Assembly: GCF_028769735.1 (NCBI RefSeq)
Contig: NC_088186.1
Location: 8,091,001-8,155,000, forward strand
From: Zonotrichia leucophrys gambelii
Taxonomy: Eukaryota > Chordata > Aves > Passeriformes > Passerellidae
DNA: 64,000 nt
Direction: 5' to 3'
Shown: positions 1 through 14,437 of the stretch, piece by piece
Layout: each line of letters begins with the position of its first letter
How positions within the stretch are numbered: position 1 is the stretch's first letter
Notes under the pieces: generated by a model
Told to the model about the DNA's origin: nothing
Databases searched by the model: none
What the model saw: only the letters and a program-made list of their open reading frames with translations
Program-made: the position numbers and the translations under genes

Positions 1-1838
1 TTTTTTTTTCCCTAGCAAGTCAAATGTAATCTGCTGTCCAATGTCTATTTTTTTCCTTGCGAGATCTTTTTTTGGTCAATGAACTCTGTCAATGCTCTGT
101 AGGAGCTGAATTTAAATTGTTTTTCTCAGGCATGATGCTGACAATTAGCTTAACGAAGTGACAGAAGAACTCATCAGGGCTTTGGGCGAGCCCCAGCCCT
201 GCTGCAGAAGGTTCCTCTTGGCACTCTGGAGCTCTCCCCTTGTTCTCTGCTCCCTCCCATGGCAACACCAAGGGAAGCTGTGAAAATCCTCATTTAGGGA
301 AGGAGCAGCTCTGTTGCAGCCATATCCCACTTGCACAGTGACACTGGGGCTAATGTTTCACAGGCTCTCTGAACCTTCTGGGCTGGGAAGGGACACACAG
401 GCATCACCCAGCCCAACTCTTCAGCAAATGGCTCACACAGGGATCAAACCCACCACCAGCAATCCACGCTGGTTGTCATCCCAAAGTGATAAAATCCCAT
501 CACTGTCGGTGCTGGGGTTAAAATCTTTGTTTTTGACAGATGGTGTCTTGGGGAATGGCCGCTGGGCATTTACAGAACCTCCTGGTTTGGGTGCTGCTGC
601 AGAGATGAGGCTGCAGGCAAACCAGAGTGGTTTCAGTTCCAGCTGAGCTCAGCAGGAGTGTCAGTGTGTAAGTGCTGCTCCTCAGGAAGGGAAGTTTGCT
701 CACACTCCTTCCAGAGCAGCTGCAGAGCTGGATGTTGTAATAAAACATCTCATAAAATGAAGGAGGGCAGCCAGTGCCAACTGCTTGGCCTGAGCACGGA
801 GCCTCTCTCTGCTGCAGAGACAGGTGACCATAAAGGCATGGTAACATCTCATCTTTGGGGTATTTTTGACCTTGGAAAAGCCCCCCTGACTGATGGCTAT
901 TCCATACAGCTCAGCTTGTTTTAGGGTAATAAACTCTGCTTGTTCTCCTCATGTAGGTTTATGGTCACCATATCTTTTTATGTAGCTCAACATGGAGTTG
1001 GGTAATATAAAAACTGGCTGAAACATTCCATCACAAAGATTTAACTTGGCTGAAACTGGACTTCACTCCCAGCCTAGCTGGTGAAATATCTGGAAAACCT
1101 ATGTGACCTCCTGCTCAGAGGAGATGACCAGACCAGGTTTGCAGCTCGAGGGAGGTTTGTGAAGTTAGGAAAAGCTCAGTCAGGGAACCTTTTGAGGCTC
1201 CTCTGACGTTTTGCAGGGAGCACAGGTCCAGTGGCACTGCAGGTGGCAGTGAGTCATTTGGGAGCTGCAGAGCTTTGTCTGGATCCCCAGGTTCCAGCAG
1301 CAGCCTGGTTATGAAACACACCAGGCAGGCTGCAGGGTAGTGAACTCCTTCCAGTTCCACTCAAGTGAACATTAGAAATACAATCCCTCAGCTGTTTGCT
1401 CTTTTGCACATTGCTAGAGAAAAACAGCAGCAGATTTTAGCTACAGTCTGTGAGCTAATTGAATACTTGCTAATGAACTAAGGATCAGAATGTAACAGGC
1501 TAAGGTTAAAGATTCACCTCTGTCTCATCCCCACACCTATCCCCCAATCTTCTGCAAACTGCTCCCATGGAGTGAATGCCCTGTGAAGTAGCTTCACTGA
1601 AAAGGTGAAATACTTTCAGCTTGACATCATCTACAAATACCATAATATGCTTTGGGTTTATAACCTAATATTTTCCTGGTTGTGAGCCAGTATCTGGGAA
1701 TCGTGAAATACTTTTTTTCCCCTGACTATATATTAGAGGAATGATAAGAAATCAGAACAGAGCTTAACGCATATTTGTCTTTCCTTCTTAGTGCCTCAAA
1801 AGAATGCTTTGCAAAGGAGAAACATCTTTATCACTCAC
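1..1838 (-). other. PAPPA: PAPPA intron 3, partial
   Basis: This is the start of intron 3, from the GTGAGTG donor at 1838 to the left window edge. No coding exon or RNA gene is visible. The only interspersed-repeat trace is a possible degraded CR1 at about 375-480. Open frames here are short and resemble no protein I know. The sequence is moderately AT-rich and unremarkable. Confidence 0.85.
375..480 (-). mobile_element. possible degraded CR1-like fragment
   Basis: GGGCTGGGAAGGGACACACA followed by CACCCAGCCCAACTCTTCAG and CACAGGGATCAAACCCACC resembles a CR1 family in reverse complement, but divergence is high and the match short. I would not be surprised if a repeat masker disagreed. Confidence 0.35.
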
Positions 1839-1984
1839 CTAGATGCATCAAGGCTTCTTTGTCCCAGGGCCAAGTTGCCACTCCAGCCAGCTCTTCCTCA
1901 GAGGAATTGGCAAAAAAGATGTTGAGGTGTGTGGATCCATCCAGTTTGAGAATGTTCTTAAGTTCATTGACATCCAAGTATGCC
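1839..1984 (-). CDS. PAPPA: PAPPA coding exon 3: protease domain segment before the active site
   Basis: This 146-base exon supplies the last base of Arg489, residues 490-537 ([10 protein letters not shown] to DKEALMHL) and the first base of the next Gly codon. The acceptor is TTTCTACAG/GGCATAC with a good pyrimidine tract; the donor is CTAG/GTGAGTG. The segment is part of the pappalysin protease domain and holds the strand LNIFF (residues 509-513) and LAGVATWP. In known PAPPA proteins a Gly-Ile-Val segment and then the elongated zinc-binding HExxHxxGxxH motif follow, so the catalytic residues are encoded left of the window. Residues 515-517 read NSS, a glycosylation sequon. From memory, human PAPPA has Lys at the first of these positions. 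Confidence 0.97.
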
Positions 1985-4670
1985 CTGTAGAAAAAGAAAA
2001 GTATTTTTTTTCCTAAAGGTGACATGAAAGCAACAGAACACTGAAGAAGTGCTGCAATCTAGGCAAAGGTCTTATAATACCCTGCATATCAATCACCTGA
2101 AATGTTTTAATAACCCACTCCCAAACTTTGATTACTTTGCATTCATGTAGTGAATCTCATCTAAAACTTCAGGCCATTGATTAACTAAGGCCACAAAATC
2201 CAAGGTAAATACATAAAGCTGTCCACATTCTCAAGATAAGTATAGGAATCTATTTATTATGAATGTAATTAACCAAGCATTATGGTCAGTAAATCTTTTT
2301 ACACCAGCAGTTAGCTTGCACATTTCCTCTAAGCTGTTTGTTGTTGTTACCTCTAATTTTCCTTCACAATAACAGGTTGGCACCACAACTGACACCAGCT
2401 CACAGAGCCACTCCTTTAGCACCAGTGGCAGTCACTGGTGCTGAAATCCATGAGGCCTAACCCTCGTTAGGTTAGGACATCTCGTAGCTGGTTGGGAATT
2501 GCTGTTCCCAACAGGCAAAGCTGTGCCAAGAGATTTCCTTGCATGAGCTCTCCCCAGGAGTGGTACCATACCATGATATAAATTCCTAAGGCTCCTCAGG
2601 TCCTCCCAGGGTGAGCAGCACTTCTCCTTAGCTTTTGGGATGCCTGGAAATCACAGAGCAATCTGTTTGCAGGCAAGCTAAGCCAACCCCTTAAGCTTGA
2701 TGGCTGTTGGAGGTACTTTTGCATCTCAAAAGGAGTAGATTTTCTAATACTGGAGCTACTTGCCAGTGCACATGCCATGGTGCCACACTGCTTGCACTGC
2801 TCCAACTCACAGTAAAGCTGGAGAAAACAAAGTGTAAGATTAAACCCATTGGTTCTCTGTTTCCAGCTCACACTGGCTTTCAATATGAAGTGTTGTGATA
2901 AGAGAAAAGCCAGAAGGGGATCATGTTGTGGTGTCTACTTGACAAGTGGAGACCCTAGAGAGAGGGATCACACTGAGCCAAGCACGGTTCAAAGGGTGTA
3001 AGGAACAGACACCACCATGGCCATGAGCAGGCTGATTCCTGTTCCTGGAGTCCCCCTTTGTGAGTGTGCATGGATGTGTGCAAGGCTCACACAGCTCTCC
3101 CAAGCCACACACCCCCACAAGCTCTGAGAAGGGTTCCCTGCATACTTTGCAAGGCTTTTGCTCCCAGAAGGGTGAAGAAAAAAAGGGGGGAGCTGGCTCA
3201 GCACCAAGATCTTTTTGTCCTTCCCCGGAGGACTCCCAAATGGAAAACACATTCATATTTCCACAATAGCTTCCCCTGCCACTTGCTGAAGTCACTGCCT
3301 CCAAAATAGATCATGGCTGGGTGTCCCCAGGCCCTGGCTGAGTCATGGAGGAAGATGTGCTCTTTGGGGACACCAGTGGAAGGGGATGTTTCCGTTCCAT
3401 ACAGTGTTTATCTTCCAATCAAATGGGGATGACGTCCTGAAGGACAGGTCAGCACTGTGACCCTTTACACATTTCTCATCTCTCCAGAGTTCTCAACACA
3501 TCCATGGAAAGTACACAGGCCTTCCCCTTAGCTCCTCAACTTGTCCTGCCTGGATCTGCACAGTGCTCTGAGGCTCTGCTCAGTCTAGTCCCAGGATCTT
3601 CTTTGTGCCCTAGAAAACATCTTTTCCAGCCATGGGTTCCTACACAGACACATCCATGAGCAATAGCTTGAAATTACATGTGAGAACTGATGTGCACTTC
3701 CAAATATTCTCATTGTGAGAGCACTGGGGGAATGTGTGACGGGGGGTGTGACCATGGGGAGGGGACAGTGTGTGCCTGCACCCATGGCAGCATCACTGAC
3801 AGTGAGCAAAAGTGTAAGAGACAATGTGGGAGTGATGTGATGCTTCATTCAAAAGAGAGGGGCAGAAACAGAAGGCCCTAGTCTGATTAGAACAATGTTT
3901 ATGTGTTTGTATCCCAATGGGAAGGAAGGTCCTACTGCCTGGACTGACAGTGCTGTTGGCTCTGGATGCAGATGCTTTATGCACATGCAAATCCCTGCAG
4001 GAGTAACCATAATCCAACTCCCCTCCTGAGATTACCATTTTTATCCTTCCTCTTTCCCCATGGCTTCGAATAATCTAAACTAATATTTCTTTATTCTCAG
4101 CTGTCTCTTTGCTTATCGTTTACACAATCCAATTCCCATTTATCTCCTCAGTGCATAGCCACAGTTGCTCTTTCTCTTCCATACAGCCCATGTGCTCCAA
4201 CATCCAGGGCTACATGGATTATTGCTGCAAAAAACATCCAGAACAGACAGCATTTAACTAATTGGCCAGTGATGGCAATGCTTCACTGAGACTGGACTCA
4301 TGCCTCATGTAAATCCATCCTACTAAGTCCTTTGGACTTGAGTTTCTGATATTTCTCTGACCACTTTTCTCTGCTAGCCAGGGGAAGGCTATGAGTGAGC
4401 AGAATGCATTCAGTGGTGGAAGAACAGAATGCCAAGAGGATTTTTAACAAAGGATCTGCCCGGGTGTAGGTGTCAGTAGATCATGCTTGGAAGGCAATAA
4501 ATGCAAACTCCTTCATGGAAACAGCCAGCAACCCCCAGCACGTAAACATGCCCGAGCCCTGGGAATTGTGTGTGTCCCTGTGTGAGTGTGCAGGAGCAGA
4601 GATGTGAGCGTGGCAGTGAGGGCTTGGACCCTGCACACACGTGAGGCAGACAGGAGAATGTGGGGAACCA

Positions 4671-4690
4671 GTGTGTGTGTGTGTGTGTGT
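4671..4690 (+). repeat. (GT)10 microsatellite
   Basis: Ten perfect GT units in intron 2, preceded within 50 bases by a shorter CACAC stretch. Confidence 0.98.
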
Positions 4691-7119
4691 AAGAGATAAA
4701 AAACACGGGCTGGAATTCCTTCCTCTCCTTCCTCCCCATGTTTCTAATAACCTCCCATCCCTATCCATCATCGCCACATTCCTACACTCAAGGAGGCATA
4801 AATTAACTACTTTTGCAGTTCATGTCCAACTCCGCAGCCGCAGGCAGCAGACCCAACAGTTACCAGGTCAAAACAGCTTTCAGTTATTGCTCTGGACTAG
4901 GCTGACTCCCCCCTGCTCCCTTATCAGCCCAGACTATCTGACCCAGCGCAATCTGTGAGCACTGCTTACACTTCTCAAGGTTATGTGGGTCCCCTGACAG
5001 AGGACATTATGTCTGTCACATGGGCTCGTGCCAGAGAGAGCCAAAGAGCCCAGCCTTTCCAGCACTGCCAAACTCGCATTTCAAAGACATGAGTGCAGTC
5101 TTGGAAAGGGATCAAAGCCTTCCCAACTGTCATTAGAATATTTCCTTTATGCATCTCTCTGTCAGTGCCAGCAACATATTTAATAAAATTCATTGGCTCG
5201 AGATGGTACCTCCAATATAAACCTGAATGGGGGAACTGTCAGGGCAAGTCTATGTGGAAAACAAAACAAAACCCAAAGCACAACAAAACACGTGTAATTC
5301 CTGTAATGGAAAAAACATACGATGCTGTGAGCATGCCTTGCTGGAGAAAGCCTAATGAGCCTATTAGTGCATCATAAAAGGTCTCCTTTGCTGGAATCTG
5401 TTTTAGACATAGAAATTCTATGGGCTGTTTAAGGCCATTTGGGACACCAAATCATATCAGGCAATGCTCACATTCCCACCCTGATCTTTTCATCGACTTA
5501 TTTGTTCAATGCACAGTTTTTGTTTTCCTTTTCCCTCTGCTGCAGTGCAAAGAGCCCTCTGAAACTCTTCTGTGCAGCAGCTCACCGTTATCCAGCGAAC
5601 CCCAGCCCTCAGTCAGGGATATGGATCCCATGCAGTGCTCCAGTTTCAGCCTAATGGAGGTTTTAGCTCACCCAGCAGTGTCTCTCCCATCACCCAGCCC
5701 ACTCCATCAGTCACCCAGCCATTATCCCCATCCTGTCTCATCTGTCAAACCCATTTCCTGTCCATTTGGGCTGTGACTGTCCCCAGGTGATGAGGTGAAG
5801 CCCTTGGCCACCAGCCCACCTGCCTTGGGAGCCACTGTGAGGAGCTCCCTTTGCTGGACCCGAGCTCCACATCCAAACCCAGCCACAAACCCCTCTGCTG
5901 AGCCACAAACACATTTGGCAGTGGCTCTTAAACTCAGCTGATACCAGGTTTGATCATATTAAATCTAGTTTTGGTGACTAGAATTGAGCTCAGTTTTGTT
6001 GAGGGCTGGCAGCTCTTCTTCCTTTTCTTCCAGGTCAGAGAGTGGTTTCCCCAAGTTTCCCAGATGTAGCTGAGCTGCAGTCTCTTGCACTCCTGGTTGT
6101 TTTTGCAAGGAACACAGTGTCTTCCAGACCTTATTGTTAGGAAATTTCCTACTGTTTGCTCCCAGTTATTCTCTATTTGCCTTTGTATTGTTTTGTTTCC
6201 TTCAAAGACAAGTGTCGCTTTACAGCAAGAAAACAAACAGGGTACTTAGGAGATTATTTGTAAGATCCCATCCAAACACAGAGTAGGAACTTTGCTATCT
6301 GCTCACTGTGGAGTATGGTTTGCAATTGCCTGGTGAGTTTGTTAGGAACAGAAGGCACTACATTTCATCCTTAAAAAAAACCCAACCAACAACAGCCAAA
6401 AACCAACAGCAGCTCCTGAATTGGGAAGTCAGCTTCAAAATATCTCAATTTTCAATATTGACACACAGTGTCCTATCCTTTACCTACTGGGCTCAGCACA
6501 CAGCAGGACAGGGTAAATCTGCTGGAATCACAGGGACCCAGGGAATCACTCTTCTTCCCAAGACTCCTCAGAAGAGTCAGCCCAGCCCAAACCACCGTGC
6601 ATGGTTCAGACAAAGAGAAAACTTTATTTTGGACAGCCCTGGAACAGCCTGTCCATCAGCCTGTGACAGACAGATCCTGCTGTGATTCCCAGCATGGTGT
6701 GGCTGACAGGTCCCAGTGGTGTTCCCTGTGTCCCTCAGGTCCCATCCTGGCCCCGGGGTTCAGGGGAGCAGCAGTGACCACAGCAGTCAGTGTGTGCACA
6801 GGCACCCAGCCCATGTCTGTCCTGGCTGTCCAACACAAGGTTTCAGGGTGCAGTGCACACCTGGAGATTCTCAGTATCTGCAGTGAAGAGCAAGAACAGT
6901 TTTGAGATAAAGGATATTCTTCCTGAAGATAGTGGCAAAAGCCATGACTGCAGCAGCACTGAAAGCTGACCTTGAAATGGGGCCATTTGGCAGATGTGCA
7001 CAGCTGTAATTTATCTTTTCCTCTTGTGATTTCTCAGTGCTGGGTGGTTAGACAGCTAACTGCCCTTTTGGAGAGGCAGTGCTGATGCCAGTGTGAGAGC
7101 TGCCTTTGCCCTCTGTTGT

Positions 7120-7575
7120 AGGATCACAGACAAGTGAGTCTGGAAAGGATGTCCAGAGACCACGGCTGCCAGCCCTTCACCCCCGAGCTAAGGCATCTTC
7201 CTGTGTCACCAAGCAAATTTTTATTTAGCTCACTTAAAGCCACACATGACAGTGACTATGTCACTGTCCCAGTAACCTGCAGCCCTTGTTTCAATTCCTT
7301 TATGGTCAGAAAGTTGGTGTTTTATATAAAGGTCAGGCTAAATATTTTTTGCTCTATTAGAGGAGTATTTGTGCCATTCAACCACTGACAGGGAGGTTGG
7401 ATTCCTTTCTGCTTTACCAAACCTATTACTTATTTGAAAGCCTATATCTCCTGTACATCATTTCGTTTTTAGGCTAAAACCATCTTATTTCCTCAGCCTT
7501 TCTCACTGCTTTTAAGACCTCTGCTTGTTTCTGATGCTCTTATCTTCACTCTCCACATCTTTCCCAAAGGCAGGT
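7120..7575 (-). mobile_element. ancient CR1 LINE remnant
   Basis: This is a diverged reverse-complement CR1. It begins near GGATCACAGACAAGTGAGTC TGGAAAGGATGTCCAGAGACC. It continues with GTTTCAATTCCTTTATGGTC AGAAAGTT and ends with TGATGCTCTTATCTTCACTC and CCACATCTTTCCCAAAGG. The order and spacing match the conserved blocks of old CR1 subfamilies. No coding capacity remains. Confidence 0.6.
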
Positions 7576-7720
7576 CATCAAAAGGGAACACAGCCCTCAA
7601 GCTGAGAGTTTATCAGTGCCATGTAACTGCTACATTTGTCCTGTCTGTCACCTCCAACCTGACACAAAGACACAGGAGAGATTTCAGACTTCCAAATATT
7701 TCTAACTTCCTTTTTTTTTA

Positions 7721-7758
7721 TTTTTTTAAAGCCTGAAGCATTACAGTCTTTAAAAAAA
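7721..7758. repeat. AT-rich inverted repeat
   Basis: TTTTTTTAAAG (7721-7731) and CTTTAAAAAAA (7748-7758) are perfect inverted copies 16 bases apart. It is probably an AT-rich by-product rather than a functional hairpin. Confidence 0.8.
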
Positions 7759-10700
7759 ACCTGTATAAAAAAAGACAACCTACAAACTCTCTTTAGCAGT
7801 GGACGTGCAATAAAATTTGTGTCTGACCTGACGTTAAAGATTTGCCTTTGCTGGCAAATTCAATTTTGCTCCTCATTTCAGACGGATTGCCATAAATCAT
7901 GTGCAGCAGGAAGCGTGCCTCATCTACACTGAGTTTAGTGTTAATTTAAGACACTGGTGTAAGTGTAGTAAAAGTCATGATAATTTATTGATAAAGGTAT
8001 AAATCTTTCAGTGATTGGGACAGAGCCTGAAGCAGAGCAGAACCAGAATCCTCCAAGTGAGAGGCTTCAGGTCCCGGTTTAGATCCAGATCACTGCCTGT
8101 GTTCACACTGAAATCCAAGTGTGCAACTGTAATTCCAGCCACATCCAACCCAGGCAGTTGCTAGGTCATGTCCACAAGCATAAATTGCAAAGCACTGTCA
8201 GCACATGCAGGCTTGGCAGCTCTGAAAGAATTCTGGTTTATCTGCTGTAGCAAAATGTCCTCTGCAGGCCCCAAATCTGATCTTCCGTTACAAGAGAGGA
8301 GAAATGTTTTGGCAAAAAAATATAATTACGATAAGGATCCAAGAAAAGCCACTTAGGATAATTGTTCAAATGTAAATCCAGCTCCTTGGGGAGGTTTGTA
8401 GCCCTGCTGAGCTCTGTGTCACCCTGTGACACTGTTCATGCATTCAGGTGAGCCTGCTAAACCTGGACTGGGGGTTTTTACATCACTGACAGGTTTTACA
8501 GTTAACACTGACCCCTAAGCAAAAAATAATGCAAAATTAAAGCCAAAGTGGCTATAAAACTCTGGGCATTCATTGATCCCAGGTTTCCCTTTTCCAAAGT
8601 GAATTAATTCTACCACAAGGATAGTGACTCAGGCTTTACTCACCCAATTAAACAAATATGTAAAAAAAAAATTACAGCAGGAAAATAAGAAGTTTACTAT
8701 AGAAAATATGGAAATCCTTTTGGTCTGGTTTTTCTTTATCCTGCAACAGAGTCTGAGAGCACCTCCTTGCTTGAAAGTAGATTTTTACAATTGTCAGTTT
8801 ATCAATTTCATTGCATTTACTTTGAAACCCAGGCTTTCCAGCAGGACATTCCTAGAAATACACAAATTTCTACTGTGACAACAAATCCATAGGACTGAGA
8901 GGAAAAGGAAAACACCTGATAGATAAAGGAAATCATTTGCTGTTACGTTCTAAAATCAGGATTATCATCCTAGAACACTAAGGGTGCATCCCTGCCCAGC
9001 CCTCTCTGACCTCAGAAAAGACTTTCAATAAATGGTACAGCTTTATTTCATGCAATCACTTAACTCCTGGAGGTTGCTCATGCAGGATCTACTTAACATG
9101 CTGAACCACAGCAACAGGCTGGAATAAATTTGATGCCTGGACTACTCCAGACTTTGTGCTGGGTCCTCTCTTGGTTTGTTCATGTGAGCCTGCACTGAGC
9201 CAGCCTCTGGGCTGCACACAAATATCAGCACTGACTGTGATGTATTTGCTCCAGTGTAAATCTAGAGTTAGAGCAAAATTTGATTCTCAAACTGCAGCTT
9301 CAGGTTCAAATCCAAAATCTCAAAGGAAACATCAGTTGAAACGACCAATTTTTGCCCAATTTCTGGCCAAGGCGACTTGCTTTTTTAGAGGAGGGAGGCG
9401 GGTTTCCTTAGATCTCCACACGGATTCTCTCAAAGGTTTGTAAATCCTTGCCAAATCCTTCACAAACCTGGGCTCAGATTCAGAAATACAGTGAAAACAG
9501 ATTTTTTTTTTCTTTTTTTTTTCCCCCCCCGGCACTTCTGCTGCTGGTTCTGGCCAGGATAAGAAAGAGCAGAGGCTCAGGGAAAAAGATGATGCAAAAA
9601 TTTTCAAATGTCTAACGTGTTCTGTCTGAGCTCTGGGCAAAAACTTGGGATGGCTCTTCATGTATATAACATTATATGTTCCTTCTCTCTCTTTATCCTT
9701 CATCCTTCCAGGCTTTACTGCCCAGTTCTTACACCCCACCTTTAGATAACCTTTACATAAGTTTAGAAAGACTTGCAGTGCTACAGACCATAAATATCTG
9801 ATCACTGAGCCTTCAGATTTTGCAGGGTCTACATCCAAGAGTGGAGCAACTTTTGAGTTCCCTCAAGCAGCAAGAATTGAAAAGCCCCATTCCCTTGCAT
9901 GACCATAACAAATTATCAAGCTAAACACAACTCCAGAATATACTACAGAGAATAACCAACTGCACAGAACTAGGAAAAGATACTCTGGCTGGCCAACTTG
10001 CAGGGAGAAAAAACATAGAAAACAAAGGGAAAGCCTTGGCAGAGAGAATTGTGATCTTACTGTACAATTAACTTCTGAGACAGTGAGTAGGATTAAAGGA
10101 CGGAACATTTCATTTAAAACAGCAGAGCATTATGAAGCATATATGCACATTTCACAGGCCTTTGAAATCAGCAAAACTGGCAGGTTTATTTGTTTTGATT
10201 GTCTCTTTTTCTTGCTTTTACAACTTTGGGATTTTTTTCTCTTCTTTTCAAGACTAGAGCCAAATGACCCATGAGAAATGTACTGTAATTTGCCTCTTAT
10301 CTATCCCTCATCTCCATCTGATATTCCCTCTGCCCTGGTTACCCTGATGTTTTTCCAGACTCTCCAGCCTGAACCATTGTAACACGGAGAAAAGTCAAAC
10401 CATAAAGAGGGAAGTAGCATAAGGATATTTTCAGGAACCTGTTCTGTTAAAACAGATTTCCTTTGCCACTTCATGAAAACCTCTTTTGGCTGCAGCCAAC
10501 CTCATTCACGTACACAGGAGAATTTAAACCCATAGAGGAAGGTGTATAGATTTCAGGCTAGTTTAACTCTCACTTGTGCTGCTTGGCACTTGCACACTGC
10601 TTCTCCCCTCTGGGCCTCAGAAAGCTTCCTAAACATGAAGAGAGAAATTCCATTCTGGTCAAAGCCCTGACACCAGCCCTGCACTGCTCCAAGCCCCATC

Positions 10701-13700
10701 CACCCCCTGAAGTGATGCTGAAGCAGGACAAAACCCCTTCTGCTGGGCCTCCCCTCAAGACATTTCACCATGAGTGAAGAAGTCATGAAATAGGCAAACA
10801 GAATATTTTTCCTTGTCTTCTGAATGGGAAAACTGACAGCAAGGATTAGCTCCTCTATCCCTTGAGCCTGCATTCTCTGATAATATGGATCATCTTTCTT
10901 TTAAATAAGTGGTGTCCTATGTTGCAGATACTTGAAGTTTTCTGCTGGTGGCCACTAATCATACTTTACGAGCCTTCACTCATATTTTACAATCTTTGGC
11001 TTGTACTTTACAATCTCCAAAAAAGTCCTGAAGGTCTGGTGCTCCACAGATGGAACATCAGTGCTCCCTACAATGAGCTGGTCCTCCCAAATCCCTCAAT
11101 TTCACCATTCCTGAGGACAAAACAGCACAGTAACTTCATTCCTGTGGAATGAAGGCTCTGCTTTCAATGAGGGAGCAGCCACTGTTCTAATATTTGGCAT
11201 CTACCACCCCTCAACACAAAGCTTTCAAGAACATCAACCAGATACGGGCACACCAACTCTGCAAAACAGCTCAAGTAAGGGACATTTTGGTTTCAATCAA
11301 CCTGATTTTTTTATGAAAACATCAGAAATCAGGAATGCAGCCTGTCATAACTCCATTGAACAGGGACAAGAGTTAGGCAGAGCCTCTGTAAATCAGAGAT
11401 CTAGAAGAAACTTGTGACTTTAAGACAGAATTTTCTTTAACTATGAGACTAACTCAGAGCAACTTTTATATTAACATTTTCTAGAAATTTATAATACTCA
11501 ACTCCAGCCTGTCTTCCTCATCTCCGTCCTGCATCAGGTTTGAGATCACTTTTGCAGCCTGCCCAAACATCTGCCTTGCTGATATGGGAGCCACAGCTGG
11601 AGTGACTTTGGTTTGGCACTTCTGGAACACTGGGAATGCTTTGTGTGCCCTCTGTAGAGTGCAGGGAATCATGGAATTACTCCACAGACACAGCCCTGTC
11701 CTGGGCTCCCTGTGCCCTCTGCCCTTGCAGCAGCAGCCTTTTGTGGGTGGGATGGGTCAGGATCCTGGGTAGGCTCCGTGGGTGACATATGTGGGAATAT
11801 TTGGGATATTTGGGATTTTTTTTCACATATTTGAATATTTGAGATTTTTAGAAAGCAGCACAAAGGTCTGGGTTGGGAGCACTGTGGCCATGGGGTGCTC
11901 ACAGTGCAATTATTGCTCCTGAAGAAGGGGACAGTGGCACTGTCCCTGCCAGTGCTGCTGGCACTTTAAGGGGCTGCTCCTTCAGCATCTTCCCTAATTA
12001 CCACACAGCAAAAAATGCAGGGTGAAAAAAGAACAAGACCAAATTCTTCGCTCCCTTCATACCAGTTTTTGACACTAATCCTCCCTGCACATAAACCCCG
12101 TGCCACAAAGGGAGATATACATTGAGATTGGAATGAAGAGCGACTTGGAATCAGGCCGACATCAACATAAAAAATAAAATAAAATCACATAAAATCACAA
12201 AGGACCTAGCATGTTTATTGCAGATCCTTCTGGAGTTGATGGGCCAAAATAACCACTCCAAATATGCAGCTTGCAAAACATTCCTTTTGCTTTGGAGATG
12301 CCGCTTCTTTTCTGTTTTCATTTTTACAACTCATGGACTTCCAAAACTCCTTTCTTAACCTCCTGGCAGGATTGTGCATGAAGCGGGTCCTGCTGCAGTG
12401 GGAAGACCATCAATGGTCTAAGCCAAATCTTCCTCTTTCGTGAGAACAAAATGAAAATCTGATTCAAATGAGGCTGGCTGAAATTTCCTCTTATTTCATC
12501 TTATGCAGAAAAGTGTAGGAGACACCCAAGTGAGATCACAAAGAACACAGTCTGGTGATGGAAACTTCAGTTCAAGGAAACCAAGTGTCCTGCAAGAGAA
12601 GTCTCACATTTTCAAGGTTCAGGAGATTTTTTATCTCTGTCACAACAAAGGAATTATATTTCTCTCTATTTGGTTTCTAGGGAGTTTTTTTCAGGGGATA
12701 TTGATGGATCATAACAATAAATCTTTATCTTCAGCTGGGAAGCCTTGAACACACTTTCTAAGGAAAAAAAAAATTGAATAGTGAGATGCAAAGGACTACT
12801 AAATATTATGAGATTTACAAAAGCTGGTTACTCTTGTTTTTTCCCAGCCATGACGAGATTACAAGGAAATAGAAAATGTCAGTCGTTGAAACAGAAATTT
12901 TACATGAGAACATTTAGCTTTGAAGTTCCCAGAATCCACAGTCAATTGCCAGGTGATCTGGCAGAAACAACAACACACCTGCAGTGAAAATAGTTCAGAG
13001 TTGCAAAAAGAAAATATTGCGGACAGTGTACTTCCTAAAGCCAACTTTTTTTTTTTTTCTTTTAATTTCTACTCTTGCTCTCTAGGAAAACAGAAAGAAA
13101 TGAATAAAAGAGCAGGAGAGAGATGTAGTAGATCATACCTTTGTCAAGGAGACTGCTGGGAAGCAAAACATGCCAACAGCGTCTGTAACAGACACCACAA
13201 ACATAATGAACTCCTTGACATTGAATTCCTGTCCCTCATTTCTCTCTGCTGAGCAGGAGAAAAGATGTAAATGAGCATTTTCCAAACACTCAAGAACTTT
13301 CAGAATTCCTGTTTTTTAAACTTGTGCAGGACCCACAGCTCCTGCACAGATCCCTGGTGTTCATTTAGTGCTTCCCAGAGTGGACAGTTCCTGAACTGGA
13401 GGACGTAGCCAGCAGAAAATCAGCAGTGGGCAGCAGCCTGAGCCAGTGCTCAGGTCAGGAGTTGGATGGAAGGACGTTTGGATTTCCTCACATATGGATC
13501 TGCTAACGTGTGTACCAGAAAACAGGCACTATCAGCCCAAAACACAGGGCTGATTGTAAGCGTTCCCTGGGGGACACATTTCCCCAGACCCTGCTAAATT
13601 GGACTGGCAGCTTATGAAACACACAGCTCTGATCCAGCATGTAACTGTAAACTATAGGAAATCATACCCATATATTTGGCCTTCAGACACGAGTGCAGAA

Positions 13701-14437
13701 ATTGCCTGTTTTGGCACCACAAGCCTGTGGATCCACGTGAATCAAACCCAGACCTCTTGCAGAGGGCTGTAAGAATGCAAAATCTGTTCTCCACTGCCAA
13801 ATGATATCACAAGAGGGGGAAAACTCTAATTCTCCTTAATGGCAAACTTCTTGAGCAACTTTTGTCCTGATCCTGACTGCTGTAGACAGGCCATGCAGTT
13901 TAATTTCCCCTTAAATTTTCACTGTATTTGCTCATTCAGCCACACATCAGCTTTTGCTCTGGTTTGCTCCTGTAATTTATTGGTGATGTGTCACTAATCA
14001 CTTCTACAGCACTTAAGATCTCAATGGCTACAAAACCAACTCTGCAAAGGGTCCAGAAAAAATTGCAGATTGTCATTTTTGCCCCTGCACACAGACCCCA
14101 AATTACACAAACCCATACTTACAAAGCCTTTGTTAACATGAGATGTTAACATGAGGTGTCCTGCACCTCCCTGTCATAGGCAGAGGGGATTGTTACAAAT
14201 TCCCTCACTTCCAAACTCTGTGCCAGCCCAAGCACTTTGCAAAACCTGACATCCTGTCTTATTCAGTTATGGGGGAAGAGAAGGCATCCTGTAAGCACTA
14301 CTGGACTATCTCCTCATGATGGTTTTATAAATCAAAAACTAGAAATTCTTCAGTTATTGTTCCCAGCAGGATATAAAAAGAAATTTGTGTCTGATCAAGA
14401 TGAGAATAGTTGAAGGTTTGAGCCTGAATTAAGACAT

